DNA from: Symsagittifera roscoffensis
Taxonomy: Eukaryota > Xenacoelomorpha > Acoela > Convolutidae
Direction: 5' to 3'
DNA length: 64,000 nt
Assembly: GCF_963678635.1 (NCBI RefSeq)
Contig: NC_087063.1
Coordinates: 84,369,574 to 84,433,573, forward strand
Under the pieces are notes generated by a model, which saw nothing but the letters and a program-made list of their open reading frames with translations, was not told where the DNA came from and ran no database searches. Of this stretch, positions 11,766 to 23,186 are shown one piece after another (the first letter of the stretch is position 1; every line of letters starts with the position of its first letter). The position numbers and the translations under genes were made by a program.

Positions 11766-13985
11766 TGATAGCCGTATTTATGTCAATTAATATATCAGCC
11801 TCTCTTTCAAATAAAACCCGCTGATTTTTATCCTTTTTCTTTCACTTTCCTTCAATTTTCTTCTTGGCCGTGCGCAATTTGTTCAAATACTGCACTTTGA
11901 GCGAGCTGTAGAAAGAAGAACTACTTTTCTCCGCTTGCGCTTAGTTTCAAGCTCGCTGTGAGTGGGCTATCCATTTTATGCTATCAGTTATTTAGTATAT
12001 TTGCATTGCTTCGCTCTTCTAAGAGCTCAGTGAGGTCAGAAAAATGCAGGCGAGAATATAGTCTATGCAAAGGTAACAATTTAACCAGCTCCATAACACT
12101 TTCAATCACTTTGTGACTTGGTCAGAACTAAGTCTGAAAACTTGCGAAAACAATGTTGACAGAAGCTCGGTTCAATAGCAGTATTCAGAAAACATTTAAA
12201 GGAAGAATATTTGAACCTGAGTCTACATTGTTTCAAAAAAAAACTGTATGTATTTGCACGCAGATCACTCAGTCTTATCCGGTTTTCATTATTAAACAGT
12301 ACATGGAGTCTGAGTAGCAAAAAAAGGGAACCATTTATCTCGACGCGGAAAATCTTTGCGACTCTCAACTACGACAAATTTTATCGTGAAAAAACTGCTT
12401 ACAAGCGCGCATTAATTATCCCGAATTCAGTGATTTAGAAATTCTCAAATCTTGCTAGATTTGCAAAAATGATCACAAATGAACTATTTTGATATTATTT
12501 AGGAGATGAATATCTTTATTGTAAAGAAAATAGCCTGTACGAACATCCTCAACATCGATTGTAAATTAACTGTGAACTATAGAAACTCACTGCAGGAAAA
12601 ACACTGAACGCAGATGTCATCAACACTAAATGAGCGACTTAGATAGGAACAAAAGATCATGGAGCTTCGCATCACATGCGATCCAAAAATATATTCCTGT
12701 GTTCACGCGCAAAAAAGAATAAAAAAATATGCACCCTGACATATTTCTCAAAAAATGCTAAGTATTTCGAGATTATTATCATCCAGCCAGTCTCTAATTC
12801 TCTGAAGCACTCAAGATTCATAAAAATTAATATAAAAAACTGAAACCAGGCGTAAAAATCAGGAAGGAAACTTAATTTTTGAAAAGTTTTTGCAATAAAA
12901 AAATATCATCATTTTGAATTATTTGATTATGGCACGTTTAAAAATTAAGACAAGGCTTCATTCATTGCTTGCTAGTAACTAAGAAAAAAATAAACAGCAA
13001 AATGAAACACTCAAACAGAATCAAAGCGGAGTTTTACACAGCTTGCGATAAAACAGAAAAAGAACGGCAGCTATCGGAAAAAAAAATATGGCCAAAATCC
13101 ACTGCTACGAAAAGAAATATATCGAATTTTTTCTTATGTTTGTCTCGACGGCAGTTGAATTTGAGGAAAGATACCGAGAAACAGAATTGCCAGAGTTAAA
13201 TACAATTGAAAAAGCGGTGTGAAGTAAGTTGAAGTGTGAAATAAGTTAACATTCACCAAGCGGTAACTGAGGGACAACAAATGAGCCGAAAAAAGATAAT
13301 TGTACAAAATTTTGAGCTATAAAAAACTTTGCAACTCACCAAGTTTTCACCCCCTCCAAGAGCACAAATGCAAAAGTAAATACTTTTCCCCCTCAAACGA
13401 CAAAGTTTGAGATATAACATCAGCCGACACCATTTAAGATTTAAAAAAACTTGAACTAAAAAAGGAAACAATCAGCAAAAAAAAAGAAAAGAAAAATGAG
13501 TGTTGGTTTGAAAGCAGCAATAATAAATTGAATGGGACACCCATTAAAAATTCAGACAATTTCCAACTGATTTTATCAAACTAGTTGCTAACTCAAAAAA
13601 AGCGTAAAAAGACGGCCTTAAATCATACATCAAAAAATATCTTGCAAATTGTTACATTAAAAACAGACCGAGCTGTCTTAACTAAAACTACAAAAAAGCA
13701 AAATTTTTCAGCGTATAATTTTTTTGTTGTCTCGTCTCAGGTATGGAATTTACTTATGTGCCGGTTGAGCAGAATGAGACGCTCAGTTTGAGTTCATCTG
13801 AAACAAAACTACGCTCGGTCTTGATGACGCTAGTTAACCGCAATCATGCAAAATCGAACACGTAATATAAGCCATGCAATAACAGTGAAACTATTTGAGT
13901 GAACAGATTCAAACGACCAGAACTTCCATGGCAAGGAAATTTACGAAAATTGAAAAAACTTCCTTGGGTAGGGGAAAGGAATTGA
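11766..13985. other. No gene seen
   Basis: AT-rich sequence with short open frames lacking splice borders or motifs. The phrase 'ctacgctcggtcttgatgac' near 13810 belongs to a low-similarity repeat seen elsewhere (for example near 58150), but it is too diverged to define. Confidence 0.45.
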
Positions 13986-13989
13986 ATTT

Positions 13990-14157
13990 TTCCTTAGCAA
14001 ATTAGGTCTTAATAGCTGAAATGGCACCGCGACAACATGCAACAAGAAACAACTCGCAAAATATACAACTAGCAATTTAAGTCTTTGGTGGGCAGGTGTT
14101 TTGTGTTGCAAGTTGTCGCGGTGCCATTTCAGCTATTAAGTCCTAATTGGTTAAGGA
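13990..14157. repeat. Foldback element, about 55 bp near-perfect arms
   Basis: The left arm (about 13990-14047) and right arm (about 14099-14157) are reverse complements over about 55 bp with few mismatches. A fully matched core includes ctgaaatggcaccgcgacaa. The spacer is about 50 bp. There is no coding capacity. The compact symmetric form suggests a small MITE or foldback transposon; no clear target-site duplication was seen. Confidence 0.85.
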
Positions 14158-15340
14158 GCTGATATTATATCAAACGAATAGAAAATCACAATTATGGCAA
14201 CCATTTTTCATTTGACTGTATGGGCTAATCTGAATCACAGAACAACCATCATGGTGGTTTTTCAAGACACTGAAAAATAGTTTGAACTTTTTTGGAATCT
14301 GCATAATACATACTCGATCCCCTGGATTACTTTCCGAGGTGACCAAACCTAACCTGCTTTTTAGAATTGCACTCAACATTTCCTAGAAATACTTTCAAAA
14401 ACAAGTAGCATGATTTCGGAGGAAAAACATCAGTTAAACAGCCAAACCGCTAAAGCAAAAATGAAGGCTACATTAAAAAAAACACGAGACTAAAGAAAGT
14501 TGGATATCACTTTGTTTGGAAACAAGTACTAATTTCTTTTAAAAGATGCTGCAAATAATACAAATTCACATTTTGGAATTTTCAAAATGATGCGATGATG
14601 CGATTTTCAAAATGTTGCGAGTTTTCAAAATGATGCGATTTTCCGCAATGAAGCTAGTGTTAGCTGATTAAGGGCAGGGGTAATAATAACCGCACACGGA
14701 GAAGAGCTCTTAAACCCAAACAACAAAGACAGATAAATCAAAAGTGGCGCCTTAGAGACTTGATTGTATGCAAGGGTAACAAATCTAAAATGGGACTAGA
14801 AAAAATTGTCTCTGAATTAAATTGCGCATGAACAAATTTGAGAAGTGCATTAAGCCTATGCGTCAAATAGAATAATATGCGAAAAAATATAACAAACCTG
14901 CATCAAAACAATCAATTTGACATCTGAAACATTTTTTTTACTTAATCGCAACCAAATGGCGTAAGAATAATGTTGTTGCGAACTTTTGGCTTAGTTGTAT
15001 TAAGCAAATAAACACCAAACTGCCAACAGAGTAAAAAGGAATTGAAAGGAAAAAATAAATCAATGAGGCTGAAAAGATGAAGAAAAAAAGAGAAAAGCAT
15101 ACATGAGAATATACCAATTTGTGGCTAAGAATAAAACACAAAGCGGCTATGGATAAAGGAAAGGACTATGGAAATGTTGCAGACTATCATTATGATGTGC
15201 TTAACAGGCTCGGCCGCCGCGCTTGAGTTCAAATGAACGACCATGTCACAGCCATATACTCAAGTATAGCATGGACAAATAAATAGTAGCTGGTCACGAT
15301 TCACATTGCAAAGCGACCGTGCGTATCAAATGCGGACAGG
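14158..15340. other. No gene seen
   Basis: The region contains a short repetitive patch (14575-14650, 'ttttcaaaatgatgcgat' about three times). Nothing else can be supported. Confidence 0.45.
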
Positions 15341-15577
15341 TCACACAAACAGATGTTGTAAAGTTGATCGATGGCGCGACGCCTTAATAAGAAAGACTAA
15401 TGCTAAAATTGGGACCAAGTGAACTATATCCCCTGAATCAAAACAGGGGGGGGGAGAGTTCACTTGGTTATATGTAATATTTTCCAGCCAATCAGGTTGG
15501 TTTGAGCATAGTACATGCAGGTCTAATTGCTTGAGTTTGCCATTTAATATTAGGGGGGAGTTAATGCATTTTTTCAA
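15341..15577 (-). pseudogene. Possible LINE endonuclease fragment
   Basis: The 78-residue minus-strand frame contains LDLHVLCSNQPDWLENITY followed by FDSGDIVHLV. This resembles the end of APE-type endonuclease domains of CR1/Jockey elements, which have an LDL...N.P...V.Y segment before a conserved SDH. Here the histidine motif is degraded to GDIVH. It lies on the same strand as, and 3.6 kb upstream of, the RT remnant at 10.5-11.8 kb, so the two could be parts of one disrupted element. Confidence 0.4.
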
Positions 15578-15614
15578 GAGTTGAGTTTACACACCGGTTT
15601 TTCTTCAAACCCTC

Positions 15615-16028
15615 GGTACTACTATGATAGAGTGGTCCCTTGCGAATAAGACACATAGGTCGCTGAAATGTTTAACAATTATGATTTCGCCTTTCAGAAA
15701 GATGTCGCAGTATAATTTCAAACAAATTTTCTTTGTTTCGTAAAAACCTCCCCACTGAACATAATAAGGTAAAAAATTTTAAAAAAATGCCAAAATCGTA
15801 TGGTTTTTAAACCGTAAAATAAGTTGAAACGAGCATATTTCTTGATATAAAAACTATAGTAATGACAATTTTATATCTGAAAGGTTTCTGACTCAACATA
15901 TTCCGCGAGATTTTTGAAATGAATAACTTATAAACAAACTAGTTTTCAAAGTTATAACATGCGAAATGCATACGGGACCTGTCTATCATAGTTGCTTTTT
16001 CGAGGGATCACTCTATCATAGTAGTACC
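15615..16028. mobile_element. Non-autonomous TIR element, 414 bp
   Basis: The left terminus 15615-15640 (ggtactactatgatagagtg...) is repeated inverted at 16003-16028 with one visible mismatch (gtggtccct against gtgatccct). The flanks are aaaccctc (15607-15614) and aaaccccc (16029-16036), seven of eight matching, consistent with an 8-bp target duplication. There is no coding capacity. I cannot assign a superfamily from the GGTACT terminus. Confidence 0.75.
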
Positions 16029-16389
16029 AAACCCCCTCATCTACCATTTTCAAAAAGAAGTCAATTTTCCAAAACTTAATAGCTGTAAAAGATCTTGTTG
16101 ACTAATTCCCCCTATTTCAAATTTCAGAAATTCAACTTTGGCTGCCACATTTCCAATAGTTTAAAACAATATACAGATATATTTAAATTTAAGTTTTTAA
16201 TGTAGTTTTTATATCAACTTAAGTTTTTAATGTAGTTATTTTAATGTAGTTCATGAGTACTACAAATGAACGCGCGAAAAATAAAATTCAAGAAACTGTT
16301 GACATTTTTGAAATGCATATTTTATGCAGAAATGGTTGTCAAAATTAATACACGAATAGCAGGGGCAAATAATTACCCGCATGCGGTTT

Positions 16390-17165
16390 CAAGCGTTAAT
16401 AATCGATTATAATATGATTTTAGTACCAGTCTTACAAAAAATGAGAAAAAAATGATATTGATCAATTAATAATCGATTATAATCTCTCTTTTTGAAATCT
16501 AACAATCAATTATAATACATTATAATCGATCATTTTCATCCGAATTTCTAATTCATTTCTTTTGCAGAAAAAATCTATTATAATCGATTATAATTGTTTA
16601 TAATCCCTTTTGTTGGCCCATTTTGTTTTCGACCTTCCACCTGAGTTGCTTATATTTTATGCTTTTTGTAGACATTGGTTTATGTGAAAAATGAGAAAGT
16701 TGTTTCAACAGTTCTCAAATCGACTGAAGTTTATAGCTATTTTTTTCAATGCTTCTTGATTATAGTTGCTTCAAGATGCACAATTTAAGTTTTTTTTGAG
16801 CAGCAAAATATCAGCACACAAGTGTCATATTTCACCTACCGCGGGATTCTTTCAACTTAGTTGAAGGGATCTCTATGAAACTTTTTTTTTCGTGGTAAAA
16901 CTTTGTGTTCAGATGAACCAAAGAATGACAAGACATCTCACTTTTAGAGAGATTTTTGACAAAAAAAGAAAGATTATAATCTATTATAATATATTATAAC
17001 AGATTAAAAGAGATTATGAGAGATTATCGTAAAAATTATAATCAATTATAATTGATTATAATGTCACAAAATCATTATAATGGATTATGAATCATTTAAA
17101 CATCTAAATTTGGCGCTTATAATTAATTATAATTTTGATAAAAGTACAATTATAATTGTAAAATA
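16390..17165. repeat. Cluster of ATTATAAT palindromes
   Basis: About 17 copies of attataat or near variants, often as attataatcgattataat, are concentrated in two blocks (16400-16610 and 16965-17160). They are separated by 350 bp of ordinary sequence. Each copy is self-complementary and many are followed by a second palindrome, giving strong cruciform potential. Confidence 0.8.
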
Positions 17166-17649
17166 ATAGATTAATTTCTCTTTTTACTGAGCGCGGGTAA
17201 CAAGGTCCAAAGGGGGGAATAGTTAACAAGGTCCAAAATGGGAGGGATAGTTAAAAAGATCCGCTGAAAATGTAGCATGCCTTTCCTTTTAGACGTACTG
17301 GATGCGAAGCAATTTTCGATCACGCCCATTTTAGGTCACGACTTCTGAATGCTGCGCCAATTAAACTTCCTAAATCGAACAACATTGTTGTGCTAATTCG
17401 GAAATCATGACCTCTGTATTGCCAGATTATTTAAAACAAATCGGCAAAATTTGGAAAAATTCTTCATAAATGCTATCAAATTGAGCAAAGCTCACATTTG
17501 AAATTGAAAGAAAAGTTGATTAAAATGGCAAGTCTTCTAATTATCACAAAAAATAGATGAAACTTAAAAAATGACTCCAGTAATTTTGTTTTAGCAATGA
17601 AATTATCAAGGTTTTTGAACGATTTGATGAACAAAGTCTTATACCTATT
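17166..17649. other. No gene seen
   Basis: The stretch includes a short direct repeat (gttaacaaggtccaaa twice near 17198-17240) and otherwise featureless AT-rich DNA up to the MITE. Confidence 0.4.
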
Positions 17650-18064
17650 CAGGGGCGGATTTGGGGGGGGGGGGGGGAGGAGGAAGCGTACGCCTCTTTC
17701 CCTCAGGAATTTGTCACCCTGCCACCCAAAGGGTCCCCCTTTGTACTATTTTGAGATATCTATTTTTGGTGAAATACCCTAAAATTTTCTAAATGGCCTT
17801 TGGCGCCAATACATCCTAATTTTGAGTAGGGAGCGCGCGCCGAAAAAATGCGATTTTTTTGGTCAAAATTTTCCTAAAAGTGCCTAAAAACGCCTTTTTT
17901 GGCCTGTTTTTTTTCAGAAAGATTGGTCAAAACGGGGTCTTTATAGTGATTTAGTAGAGCTCACAAAATCAATTTGGTCGGCCTAAAAAACAGGTCGACA
18001 AATTTTTCGAATATATTTTTTTAATCTGCCGCCGCCCCTTGAGAAAATCCTTGATCCGCCCCTG
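17650..18064. mobile_element. hAT-type MITE, copy 1 (415 bp)
   Basis: Termini are CAGGGGCGGATTTGGG on the left and its near-inverse GATCCGCCCCTG on the right, the consensus common to hAT non-autonomous elements. Flanks tacctatt (17642-17649) and tatctatt (18065-18072) match at 7 of 8, as expected for an 8-bp hAT duplication. An internal segment (gccacccaaagggtcccc) recurs inverted in the copy at 25794-26215, so the two are one family in opposite orientation. There is no coding capacity. Confidence 0.88.
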
Positions 18065-21062
18065 TATCTATTCATTCTCCATAGCTTTAACTGAAGGAAA
18101 CAACATAGGAAAATAAAAAAATAAATCAAGTTTCGTTCAACTGAGCACCCTTAATGGCTTTTCATTGGGCAATGAGATGACAAGTAAATTGAGTGAATGG
18201 AGTTCCTGTTCACGCCGGGTAGTCCCAATCACCACGTGATCAGGTGCGGAACAAGGAGCCAGTTATGGGCATATAAATTAAACCGAGTTTAGACTTGAAT
18301 GAAGTCATGGCTCTTTTCTGTCTGTTGTGCCGCCAAAAATACCAATTTACCAACTGAGCTTCCGTTTTCAACAAAAAATCCTCATTTTTTCCCAGTGGAA
18401 TTACATCAACAACTCAGATTAACACTTTGATTCAATTTTCAAAATAACAAAAAAATCAGTTTTGGGCCGTATAACAGAAAAGACCCGTAGTCAAAATTTA
18501 CTATGCAGCCTGAAATTAGAAATACAAGCTGTTAACAACTTGACGCCTTCAGTTACGATTTGAAATGACGTTAAGTAGTAACTCACACTAAAATTTAGAG
18601 CTCCAGTCCAGATTGGAACAAATTTACACAAGCGTCTAAAACGGCCAAATAAAAGCAAACACCTGTTGTTTACAAGCCCAATAGAGAGGAATTTATGCAG
18701 GCTCACAGAGGAATTAGAACCTTTCACCGCCCAATTACTCTTCCTCAGAAAGGTAGAACTTCTGGGAAGTACGCTTATTATATACCAAACTGAAAGGAAA
18801 CAAACGTCGCCACTTAACTTATCTCGCTGTCTAAATCGGTCATTTAAGTGTTCCTACGAATTGGTTGACAGTTTGATTGGCATAAAAACTTTTTTGCTGC
18901 TTTTTTTCAATAAAATTTGCTTTTTTTTTGTTTCTGGCACAAAAACTCAGCTTTAAACTTCTTTTCTTCAATTGAAACGAACACGCTTTTTCAAGGATTG
19001 GTCATTTATTATTATATTGCAACTTGTTTCAACAGCTGGAATCGGATTTTTAAAAAAACTTCTAAAAAAGCTAGTAGACTTGAGAAAAATTGAAAAAACA
19101 GATTGTTTAATGCAAGCAATTCGAAAAGAAAAAACTTCTTCAATTATTTGATTCGTTCCAAAAAAATTGTAGTTTATCAAGCAAAATTCATGTCATTTTT
19201 GAAAATTCGAAATAATTCAAAACTTGGTGAGAGCTTGAACAGTTTCAGAAAAGTGTGGTCTAACCAAACGACGAAACATTGAAATATATCAAGTTGTTTT
19301 GATAGTAAGAAAATGTTTCTTGAAAAAAGAACTTCCAAATAATTCAGTTATTTTGAAAAACATTCAATAACCAAAAAAGTTTCTCAACCTAGCAATTGAA
19401 GCGATGACATACTGAAAAAACAATTGATTTACTTGATTTGGTACGCGAAAGCCAAAACGTTTCCGCTACTCAAAGAAAAAACGATGGAATCACTACAAGA
19501 AAAATTTTTAGAGGACTTGTGCTAAGCAACTCTTGTTTAAAAATTGAAGGCTTGATAACATCTATATTGAGTGAAGTTTCTCAACCAAGCTTATAATAAA
19601 AAAAACAATGCAATCTGTCAGCTTGATTTTATTCACTTTTCGGTAGATAAAAAGAAAGACTTTCAGACAAATCAGTTCCAACTAGTTAACTTGGAAAAAA
19701 ACTGAAAACTAATTATTGCTTATATATTTCAATGGTTTTTCAATGTTTAATCACTAGAACTGATTTGTCTGAAAGCTTTCTTTTTGCGAAATGAAAAGTG
19801 AATCACAGGAAGCTGAAAAATATCTTGCTAATTTCAAAGTGAATGAAAAGGCTGAAGTTGCTTCAAGGAAGATAAAGTCTGGCTTTCAAAGCTAAGTAAT
19901 CAAGTTATCCCAATTTACAATTTCTTTTGATTCTCTATTTGAATCGATAAAAAAGTTCAAGTTTTGAACGCAAGCAGTTCGAGTGACATAACTTCGAAAT
20001 ATTTCAAGCTACTTAAGCTGTCTTAAATTGATCTGCAAACAACTTCACGGACACAAAATTTGGGCACTGCCATTTTGAAACATTTCAAGCGCAGTACTGA
20101 AGACTTGGTATTCTCCTTCAATCAAACAACCAACTCAAGCCAACTTCATGAACCTTTGAAATACGCCAACTTCATTAGCAATGGTAGCTTGAATTGGTGC
20201 CCAATGAATCAAGTTTCTCAAGTAAGCATCTCAAAAAACCAAAATATTTTTAAAGATCTCAGATAGTTGGAATTTATAGACAATAAGTTAGCTTTTTGAG
20301 CAATGTACTCCTGCGAAACTTCATATATTCAATATCTTTAAGACAACCGTGCTGTAGAAAGAAACTGTTTAATGAAACCAAAATGACTTGAATCAGCTCG
20401 CATCAGTTCAGATAACCACAAAAGTTTTTTCAAAAACTTTGAACCCGTTCAAGTAGTTATAGTATTTTGAATCGTTTTGCAAACAAATGGTAATTGTAAA
20501 AAACTTCAAAAAACTTCAGAAAAAATAATTTGAAAATTGAAAGCTGAAATTGGATCGTATTTCAAGCAAGGTAATCATCAAATGAAATCCCAAAACATTT
20601 CTTCGATAGCTCAAATAAACAGATGTAAAAAACCTATTAAGATTTTCAAGTTAGATGCTTGAAGGATGAAACATTAAAACAGTTCAAGCGGACAATGATA
20701 GCTAGGATTAGACATGTATATAGTTCCTGATACTTGAGTGGAAAATTCAATTAGCAGAAGAAAGCTTTTCGAACTTACTGGGATATCCATTTAAATGAAA
20801 ATGGGCAAATTTGAGGTGGTTAATTTTAAAAAGGAAACTTCAAAACTGTTATGTTAATTTTTGTTTACCCAACAAAATTTTGTTTACACAACCCTTGTAA
20901 TTATTGTCAATTTTGAACATATGAGTCGAGATATGATTCAACTAGATGTCTTAACTATTTGTTGAAGAACAAAATTGTCGAATCTGTCTAATATACTATT
21001 AATATCGAATGTGCCTGATTTACTTTTACTATCAAATATGCGACTATCGAATGTACCTAATT
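18065..21062. other. No gene seen; repetitive AT-rich DNA
   Basis: Many short recurrences of 'ttcaagc' or 'cttgaa' type (19000-20700) suggest an old, decayed repeat. 20975-21062 holds about 2.5 copies of a 40 bp motif (tactattaatatcgaatgt, tactatcaaatatgcgacta). An inverted repeat is listed separately. Confidence 0.4.
19619..19817. repeat. Inverted repeat, about 65 bp arms
   Basis: The left arm, about 19619-19684 (agcttgattttattcacttt...), and the right arm, about 19753-19817 (...aaaagtgaatcacaggaagct), are imperfect reverse complements. A fully matched block is ctttcagacaaatcagttc. The loop is about 70 nt. There is no coding capacity; possible foldback element. Confidence 0.75.
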
Positions 21063-21434
21063 TACTATTAACATCTGGTTTCCCTGTCACTCTCGCGTAC
21101 TTCCATCGCCTTTTACTATGGAAATCGGTTCTCTTTATTTTGCTCTCTCTATTTAAACAAACTTAGCTAATTCTGGCTTTATTTGCTGAGCGTATTACGG
21201 ATTACGTCATCCTTTAATCCTGCATAAATTACCTGCAAATTGAACCAGAGTTCTCCAAAATTGCACGCAGTTGGAGCAAAACCAGTAACATTAGTGCAAA
21301 GGCACTCAGAAATAATTTAACACCGACAAAAAATTACGGAAACGGGCAACGAAGCTAACGAATCGACATCAGAAATATTAATCCAAGGAACAATTGACCC
21401 TTCGAATGTTACGACTCTTTCATTTGCGCAAAAA

Positions 21435-22490
21435 ATGGCTCAATCAGTGACGCAAAACGAAAATAAGTATTCTAAAATTGAATTTGTTCTGCCATTTACC
21501 GGAGAAATTTTCCAAAACCGAGAAGAGCAGGATAAATTATTCAACGAAACGGTTACCAGTATTCGTAAGGCACTTCCTGCAAGTCATACAGATAATATCA
21601 CAATTCTTAAAACGTCCGTAAACAAGACAGACGGTAAGAATGCCATTCGTATTCTAGGACCAATCGAAATGAAACAGAGTATGCTGAAGCTCAAAATGAC
21701 TGGCATTAACGTAAGAAATAAGCATTTGAATGCCTGGGGCCCTAGGGAACGAAACTCAAACGCGTTTCCGCGGGAAGTATCTCTTCAATTTAGGAACCTG
21801 CCGCAGTTCATTCCGGATGAACAGTCCTGGATGCTATTCAACTGCCTAGCACGGAAAACGTCAACCCAATTGTGAAGCAAACAAGGCCAACCGAAGATGG
21901 TGGGGCGGTTTTTACTGGTTGGGCCTACACAAAACTCATAGTAGAGAATGACATGGAGCTCGAGCAGTTGAAAACATGGGCAAATGAGAAATGTACGGAA
22001 ACATTTGCCATTGATGAAATGGAATTCTACGCGAATATTCCATCGATACTCGAATGCGAACATTGCAAAACGACAGGTAAACGTTTCAACGGCCATCATG
22101 TGAAATATTGCTGGGAATTGAAGATAGCAGCTCAGCAGCAACACGAAGAAGCCGAAAACTCGCCAACCCCGACCCCGCAGCAAATTAATCAAGAATCATC
22201 ACAACCCCCGCTCCCGGAAAAAAAGAAACGAAGATGGGAAGAAGGAAAAGCAGCATAAATCCCTGAAACCCCAAAACATTGAAACCAAGCAATTGAACCA
22301 ACCAGTACAAGATATGCAGAGCGACTTGGAAACAACTAAATGGATCGCGAATACTGAGAAAATGATTAAAGGAAGCGAAAACTCGAGTTTAGTATCACTA
22401 GGACGTGTTCTAAGGAATCGACAACACAGGAAAGCGGAAACGGATCAAAACTCCGATAAAAAGGAGGACGCCGATACAGATGAAGATTAA
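21435..22490 (+). pseudogene. LINE ORF1 (zinc-knuckle RNA-binding protein), frameshifted
   Basis: ORF1 starts at ATG 21435 (MAQSVTQNENKYSKIEF). It runs about 135 residues, shifts frame near 21840, and resumes in the frame of 21872-22258. The second part contains CEHCKTTGKRFNGHHVKYC, a CCHC-like zinc knuckle. A Q/P-rich and basic tail (EKKKRRWEE) ends at TAA 22256-22258. A third frame (22293-22490, ...KKEDADTDED) may be the original C-terminus, since its stop overlaps the ORF2 ATG at 22480. In this group ORF1 binds element RNA; here the reading frame is broken at least twice. Confidence 0.75.
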
Positions 22491-23180
22491 CATAATAACA
22501 TGGAACTGCTGTGGATTTGACAAAGGTATAAAGCTCAAGTTTCCTTCAAAAAAATTATCCACAGACTTAGACAAACGACTTAAATATTTTTTGCTTTCAG
22601 GAAGTAAAACCAGAAGAACTTGACTCAGACATTATACTTGTCCTCGAATATTACAATCTTAGCTACCACTACCATCCAAGCATTGGTAGGAGCGGAGGTC
22701 TCCTGACTTGCTGGAACTTGGACGCAAAAGTACAGAAATTTTACACTTGCGACGCTTGCCTTGTTACTCACTTTACTAACTTCTCCATAACTACAGTTAA
22801 CACATACATTAAAGCAGCTGACTATCCCATCTACTGCCAACAATTGGGCAATGCCATGCAGCGCCTGAAATCACTTCCTGATCATCAAACTAATTTACTT
22901 GGTGACCGAAATGCATACCAGAATGCAAAAAAGGACCGAGTTGGTCAGAAAAAGGAGGCACTGTAAAGAAAGACTTACACTTATGCATATTCAGAAAACT
23001 GAAATTTATATTTGATGACTTTCAACTCGATGATGTAGCTCTTACCTTAGATTGCGACACAGTGACACATGAATGCAAACGAACCGGAACAAAAACACGA
23101 ATTGACTACTTCTTTCTGAATGATTTCAGCAATGTAGAGAAAATTGAAATATCGGAAAAAACCTGAGTGACCATTATTGG
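22480..23180 (+). pseudogene. LINE ORF2, APE-type endonuclease part, frameshifted
   Basis: ORF2 opens with MKINIITWNCCGF at 22480, the classic start of an APE-like endonuclease. One base too many near 22600 shifts the frame before VKPEELDSDIILVLEYY. Further landmarks are RSGGLLTCWN, LLGDRNAY (normally GDFN, so one catalytic-loop residue is altered), RIDYFFLNDF and finally LSDHYWVKL, which holds the conserved SDH. The landmarks sit in different frames, so this domain cannot be made intact from this copy. Confidence 0.8.
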
Positions 23181-23186
23181 GTAAAA

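Noticed and set aside
21785-22192. 135-codon minus-strand frame inside the LINE
   Set aside because: It is opposite ORF1, which has a zinc knuckle and the right position in the element.
22515-22612. Intron-like segment (gtataaag ... tttcag) inside the LINE endonuclease
   Set aside because: Splicing at the consensus acceptor does not restore the frame, while one extra T explains the break; a frameshift is simpler.
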